In this document: positions 60,180 through 64,000 of the stretch, piece after piece | How the letters are laid out: each line of letters opens with the position of its first letter | Numbering within the stretch: position 1 is the stretch's first letter | Assembly: GCA_028285085.1 (NCBI GenBank) | Contig: JANQQI010000111.1 | Span: 28,775-92,774 of the forward strand | Source of the DNA: Saprospiraceae bacterium | GTDB lineage: Bacteria > Bacteroidota > Bacteroidia > Chitinophagales > Saprospiraceae | Length of the DNA: 64,000 bases | Direction of reading: 5' to 3' | Notes under the pieces: model-generated | The model's input: the letters and a program-made list of their open reading frames with translations, nothing else | What the model was told of the DNA's origin: nothing | Database searches by the model: none | Translations under genes and position numbers: made by a program

Positions 60180-61166
60180 ATGATTCGATCACTGACTCTC
60201 CTCCTCGTCTGTCTGTTAATGCTGTCGGATTTATCTGGCCAATCTTGTTGCTCGGGTGGGGTGCCTTTGTCTAGTAATCTGGGGATGCCCAGCGCCGAAC
60301 AAAAAACGGTGCAACTGAATCTGAGCTATGATCTCAATGTACTCAACACACTAAAAGTCGGCCGTGAGCGATTGAACGATCGATCACGCAAACGGTTGAC
60401 CCACTCGGCTATTTTAGAATGGAGCTACACCATCCATCCCCGCCTCTCAGTTGAGGGCTTTTTCTCGTTCATTCGACAGGTACGGGAGATTACCCAAGTG
60501 ACGGGAGAAGACCTAAGTGCCGCTCAGGGTGTGGGTGATGCTGTTCTCCTTTTAAATTATCGTTTACTTCAGTGGCAAGAGGGAGCCGGCAGTTGGCGTG
60601 TCGCTCTCGGAGGGAAAATTCCTCTGGGCGCCCACGATCGCACCAATGATCGCGGACTCGTCTTCAACGCCGAGTTACAACCCGGTAGCGGTGCCTGGGA
60701 TGGCATTATTTGGTCCCAATGGCTCCAAAGTCTCAATTTTCGGCCGAGTATGAGTCTTGCCGCTACGGTTGCCTACAGTTTAAAAGGTAAAAATATCCGT
60801 TATCTCGAAAATCAGACTTACCAGTTCGGTAATGAAATCCAATTGGCGCTTAGTTGGAGTGATCGTTTTTTGCTCGGCCAGCTGTTGTTCGATCCTAGCT
60901 TTAGTCTTCGTTATCGCCAAGTTGAGCCGGATCGCTTCAATGAGGGCAATCTCCCCGCTACAGGTGGGCAATGGGTGTTTATCAATCCGGCAATGGCCGT
61001 ATGGTTGCATCCCGATGTATCCTGGAGCATCGGCATCAGTTTACCGGTTTTTGCCGAAGTGATCGACACCCAGTTTTCACCGACTTATCGGATCAATACA
61101 GGATTATTTTATCGCTTTCGCTTTGATCGTCGACCAAGCTCAACCACTGCAACGCCCATATTCTAA
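60180..61166 (+). CDS. Outer-membrane transporter-like beta-barrel protein
   Basis: 328 aa from ATG 60180 (a TTG two codons upstream is possible). The signal peptide ends LSDLSGQ, followed by CCSGG. The body reads like a small beta-barrel of the MetA-pathway phenol-degradation (transporter) family: VQLNLSYDLNVL, GVGDAVLLLNYRLLQ, WRVALGGKIPLGAHDR, MSLAATVAYSLKG, then RINTGLFYRFRF. It ends 34 bp before the DUF3179 gene, so the two are probably co-transcribed. Substrate unknown. Confidence 0.75.
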   Translation: MIRSLTLLLVCLLMLSDLSGQSCCSGGVPLSSNLGMPSAEQKTVQLNLSYDLNVLNTLKVGRERLNDRSRKRLTHSAILEWSYTIHPRLSVEGFFSFIRQVREITQVTGEDLSAAQGVGDAVLLLNYRLLQWQEGAGSWRVALGGKIPLGAHDRTNDRGLVFNAELQPGSGAWDGIIWSQWLQSLNFRPSMSLAATVAYSLKGKNIRYLENQTYQFGNEIQLALSWSDRFLLGQLLFDPSFSLRYRQVEPDRFNEGNLPATGGQWVFINPAMAVWLHPDVSWSIGISLPVFAEVIDTQFSPTYRINTGLFYRFRFDRRPSSTTATPIF

Positions 61167-61200
61167 ACCCATCCATTTTAAAAATAAAACAACCTACATC

Positions 61201-62247
61201 ATGAAAATTGCCTTATATCTGTCTGGTCTGTTGCTGATCTTAGGAATGGGGTGTAAAAAAGATGATCCTACTGACGGAGAATGGCTAATTCCTTCCGAAG
61301 AAGTTCGGGATGGCGGGCCGGGAAAGGATGGCATCCCCGCCATTTCGAATCCGGAGTTCGCGAAAACTACCGAGATTAATTTTTTGCAGGATAATGATCT
61401 AGTCATTGGCATTAAACACAACGGCACTATTCGAGCTTACCCCCATCCTATTTTGGACTGGCACGAAATCGTAAATGATAAAATTGAAGATCTCACGTTC
61501 GCGATTACTTATTGCCCTTTGACGGGCACGGGCATTGGCTGGAATCGCCGTTTGAATGGTCGAGAGACCACCTTCGGCGTCAGCGGTTTATTGTATAATT
61601 CTAATCTCATTCCATACGACCGTGCTACAGATAGCAACTGGTCTCAGATGCGTCTGGATTGTGTCAACGGTGAGTTGATGGGCAAGCGTATTTCGATGGT
61701 ACAAATTGTAGAAACCAGCTGGGCAAATTGGAAAGCCCGTTATCCAGATACTGAGGTCATGACCACCGAGACGGGACATGATCGAGATTACGACCGTTAT
61801 CCTTATGGTTCCTATCGCACCAATTCTCAACTCATTTTTCCGATAGACATCCAGGACGATCGACTACCACTCAAGGAACGTGTCCTTGGCATTATTCGTA
61901 ATGGAAAAGCTAAAGTGTATCGCTTCTCAGATTTTGCGGAAAGCGGCAATCAAGTCATTCAGGATGAATTCGAGGGACAGCAAATTGTCATCGTTGGCAA
62001 CCGGACTGATAATTTTCTGCTGGCTTTCGGGCGAGAGCTCGCCGACGGGACTCTGCTGGAGTTCAGCTCGGCAAACGATACCGAAAAGTCCGAAGCCATT
62101 TTGGTGGATCAAGAAGGAAACTATTGGGATATTTTTGGAGAAGCTATAGAAGGGCCGCGCAGTGGAGAAGTATTGCCCATCACCGAGTCCTACATCGGTT
62201 ATTGGTTTAGCTGGGGAGCATTCTATCCCAATGCAGAAATCTATTAA
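61201..62247 (+). CDS. DUF3179-domain lipoprotein
   Basis: 348 aa from ATG 61201; a longer frame from 61123 overlaps the end of the preceding gene and lacks a leader. Lipobox GMGC (C18), then KKDDPTDGEW and the DUF3179 domain: IPAISNPEF, IGIKHNGTIRAYPHPILDWH-EIVND, AITYCPLTGTGIGWNR, TFGVSGLLYNSNL and MRLDCVNGE. The domain contains a conserved Cys-x-x-x-G block that suggests redox or metal binding, but its activity is unknown to me. A plausible partner of the outer-membrane protein upstream. Confidence 0.88.
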   Translation: MKIALYLSGLLLILGMGCKKDDPTDGEWLIPSEEVRDGGPGKDGIPAISNPEFAKTTEINFLQDNDLVIGIKHNGTIRAYPHPILDWHEIVNDKIEDLTFAITYCPLTGTGIGWNRRLNGRETTFGVSGLLYNSNLIPYDRATDSNWSQMRLDCVNGELMGKRISMVQIVETSWANWKARYPDTEVMTTETGHDRDYDRYPYGSYRTNSQLIFPIDIQDDRLPLKERVLGIIRNGKAKVYRFSDFAESGNQVIQDEFEGQQIVIVGNRTDNFLLAFGRELADGTLLEFSSANDTEKSEAILVDQEGNYWDIFGEAIEGPRSGEVLPITESYIGYWFSWGAFYPNAEIY

Positions 62248-62364
62248 GGATAATTCACTAGATAAAGATATCGAAGAGAGGGGATTGTATTCTACATACC
62301 AAAGTGAATGGCCTGGGTTCTCATCCCAGGTTGTTCCTTTGGGAAACACTCCAGAAACGAAAAA

Positions 62365-62390
62365 ATGAGTCATCCCTTAGGATGACTCAT
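62365..62390. terminator. Terminator between the DUF3179 gene and iscA
   Basis: Perfect 11-bp arms ATGAGTCATCC and GGATGACTCAT with a 4-nt loop. A run of T follows in the minus direction (the A-run at 62360-62365), so it mainly terminates the isc operon and may also serve the convergent gene. Confidence 0.88.
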
Positions 62391-62440
62391 GCTCATTTAT
62401 TCATCAAAACTATTAATCAAACAGTTCGAAGCGCGACGTC

Positions 62441-62767
62441 CTATACCGCAAAACTTTCTCCACAACCACATTCACGGGCCGCGTTCGGATTATTAAAATA
62501 AAATCCCTTTCCATTCAATCCGCCGGAGAATTCCAGAGTAGAATTACACAGATACAGGAAACTCTTTAAATCCGTTACGACTTTAATGCCGTTGTCTTCA
62601 AAAATCTGATCGTTCGGCTGATCTTCATTATCAAAATCCATTTTGTAGGACAAACCTGAACACCCTCCGCTTGTGACACTTACGCGTACGAAGAAGTCCT
62701 TATCTATTCCTCCCGAAGATCGGATTTCTGAGATTTTATCTTTTGCACTATCTGCAACAAATAACAT
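62441..62767 (-). CDS. iscA: Iron-sulfur cluster assembly protein, IscA/SufA/ErpA family
   Basis: 108-aa A-type carrier. The three conserved Cys are present: C36 in GGCSGLSY, and C100 and C102 in ECGCGESF at the C-terminus. The HesB signature spans the end (NPNAARECGCGESFAV). It delivers Fe-S clusters to apoproteins. It sits 87 bp after iscU and is the last gene before the terminator. IscA, SufA and ErpA cannot be separated from sequence alone; the operon supports IscA. Confidence 0.95.
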   Translation of the reverse strand: MLFVADSAKDKISEIRSSGGIDKDFFVRVSVTSGGCSGLSYKMDFDNEDQPNDQIFEDNGIKVVTDLKSFLYLCNSTLEFSGGLNGKGFYFNNPNAARECGCGESFAV

Positions 62768-62854
62768 ATCGCTAAATGCTTTTTTGAAGTTGATGGTGAA
62801 GTATCACCAAATTACTCAAACAACTTCTTTTATTAAAAGAGATCAACTATCTGC

Positions 62855-63271
62855 TTAGTGATGTGCACTTTCGGACACCGTCACTTCCAGATCATTTTTC
62901 TCCTGATAATCTTTAATCGCCGCCTTAATAGCATCCTCCGCCAAAACTGAGCAGTGGATTTTTACCGGTGGCAAAGCCAACTCTTCTACAATTTCCATAT
63001 TGTCGATAGCCAAGGCATCATTAATTGATTTTCCTTTAAGCCATTCTGTCGCCAGAGAAGAAGAAGCAATCGCAGAACCACAGCCAAAAGTTTTGAACTT
63101 GGCATCTTTGATGGTTCCTGTTTCATTGTCTACCTCGATTTGTAAACGCATGACGTCACCACACTCAGGCGCACCTACCAAACCAGTACCAACTGATTTA
63201 CTGCTTTTGTCGAGTGTACCAACGTTACGAGGATTTTTGAAGTGGTCTAATACTTTATCAGAATAAGCCAT
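62855..63271 (-). CDS. iscU: Iron-sulfur cluster scaffold protein IscU
   Basis: 138 aa. Scaffold on which IscS-derived sulfur and iron are assembled. Cluster ligands C37 and D39 (APECGDVM), C64 (FGCGSAIA) and C107 (KIHCSVL) are intact. The LPPVK motif recognised by the HscA chaperone is at 100-104. It follows iscS by 51 bp. A His/Ser-rich tail (VTVSESAHH) extends the usual length by a few residues. Confidence 0.97.
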   Translation of the reverse strand: MAYSDKVLDHFKNPRNVGTLDKSSKSVGTGLVGAPECGDVMRLQIEVDNETGTIKDAKFKTFGCGSAIASSSLATEWLKGKSINDALAIDNMEIVEELALPPVKIHCSVLAEDAIKAAIKDYQEKNDLEVTVSESAHH

Positions 63272-63322
63272 GATGAATATTTTTGTGTTGGTTGAATATT
63301 TATTTTAAAAAAAAGTAATTGA

Positions 63323-64000
63323 TTAATGCTCGGACCATTCGATAGATTCGATATCGACTCCGTCCTTATACATTTCCCAAATCGGACTTAAATCACGCAT
63401 ATGACTTACGCCTTTAGTCACCGCATCAATGGCATAATCAACATCTGCATCGGTGGTGAAACGTCCTAGGCTGAAACGGATGGAGGAATGCGCCAAATCA
63501 TCGCCCAAGCCCAGTGCTACTAAGACATAAGAAGGTTCTAATGAAGCCGAGGTACAGGCAGAACCAGAAGACACTGCAATATTTTGATTGAAAGTCATCA
63601 TCAGACCTTCACCTTCAACGTGTTTAAAAGATAAGTTTGTGACGTGTGGCATTCGGTGCTCTACACTACCGTTGATATAAGTCTCTTCGAGATTTTCCAT
63701 CAACGCCTTTTCGAGGCGGTCACGCATTTTCAGTAAGCGCTCGGTATCTTTTGCCATATCTTTCTTAGCGATCTCCGCTGCTTTTCCAAAACCGACGATA
63801 CCAGGAACGTTAAGTGTACCGGAACGCATGCCGCGCTCGTGGCCACCACCATCCATTTGAGCCGTTACCTTAACCCGAGGATTCTTACGGTTGACGAACA
63901 AAGCACCAACTCCTTTAGGACCGTACATTTTATGCCCGGTAAAGGCCATCAAGTGGACACCTACTTCTTTAGGATCCACCGGAATTTTACCTACTGCTTG
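63323..64000 (-). CDS. iscS: Cysteine desulfurase IscS, N-terminal part cut by the window
   Basis: C-terminal 225 residues of IscS, the PLP enzyme that takes sulfur from cysteine for Fe-S cluster and tRNA thiolation pathways. The frame is open to the window edge. The PLP-binding lysine is in [10 protein letters not shown], and the mobile catalytic cysteine in [10 protein letters not shown]. The C-terminal region [12 protein letters not shown] is typical. First gene of the visible isc operon, followed by iscU and iscA; hscA, hscB and fdx are not in the window. Confidence 0.97.
   Translation of the reverse strand, partial: QAVGKIPVDPKEVGVHLMAFTGHKMYGPKGVGALFVNRKNPRVKVTAQMDGGGHERGMRSGTLNVPGIVGFGKAAEIAKKDMAKDTERLLKMRDRLEKALMENLEETYINGSVEHRMPHVTNLSFKHVEGEGLMMTFNQNIAVSSGSACTSASLEPSYVLVALGLGDDLAHSSIRFSLGRFTTDADVDYAIDAVTKGVSHMRDLSPIWEMYKDGVDIESIEWSEH

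Overview
The window is chromosomal DNA of a Bacteroidota bacterium, most likely a member of the Saprospiraceae (Lewinella or Haliscomenobacter type). This rests on four things seen in the sequence. Four large secreted proteins end in type IX secretion (T9SS) type A sorting domains. Several promoters fit the Bacteroidota pattern TTTG-N19/20-TAnnTTTG. Shine-Dalgarno sequences are generally absent. Many lipoproteins, CarboxypepD_reg domains and a Reg_prop/Y_Y_Y sensor kinase are present. No tRNA, rRNA, CRISPR array, integrase or complete insertion sequence was seen. Both window edges cut genes (recG at the left, iscS at the right).

Layout. 1-9300: recG (partial), a secreted metallophosphatase fused to ankyrin repeats, a beta-oxidation pair (thiolase and FadB-type enzyme), two small membrane proteins, and a D-3-phosphoglycerate dehydrogenase ending in a bidirectional terminator. 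9364-17640 (minus strand): two units. One is purH-coaX-outer membrane protein-TPR protein. The other is a TPR lipoprotein followed by two FKBP lipoproteins carrying three FKBP domains. 17640-21800: an AT-rich accessory island with six tandem small secreted proteins that look like the N-terminal part of TonB-dependent receptors with no barrel. 21809-28032: two very large T9SS cargo proteins. 28245-33240: small accessory genes, including a PD-(D/E)XK-like protein, DUF2237, DUF1963, an atypical photolyase/cryptochrome and an ICMT-like methyltransferase.

33248-52955 holds a split phenylacetate (paa) catabolon. The minus-strand run is paaA-B-C-D, a GDSL lipoprotein, then paaG-H-I. paaE and a TetR regulator lie 13 kb away, beyond two paralogous T9SS proteins, an OmpA-type lipoprotein pair and a two-component system. 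A 16-bp palindrome of the form ACGAA-N6-TTCGT occurs at the promoters of both paaA and paaE, which suggests that the adjacent TetR protein controls both. No phenylacetate-CoA ligase (paaK) or paaZ is present; the thiolase/FadB pair at 3.7-7.1 kb could supply downstream beta-oxidation steps.

53056-64000: housekeeping genes rpsT and sucA, a membrane protein/AraC regulator/PDZ-hydrolase run, an outer membrane protein next to a DUF3179 lipoprotein, and the iron-sulfur cluster genes iscS-iscU-iscA.

The least explained element is the 18.1-21.4 kb array of barrel-less TonB-receptor-like proteins. It has its own leader hairpin and is flanked by RNA hairpins. The paralogous T9SS pair at 39.4-44.1 kb and the ankyrin-phosphatase fusion come next.
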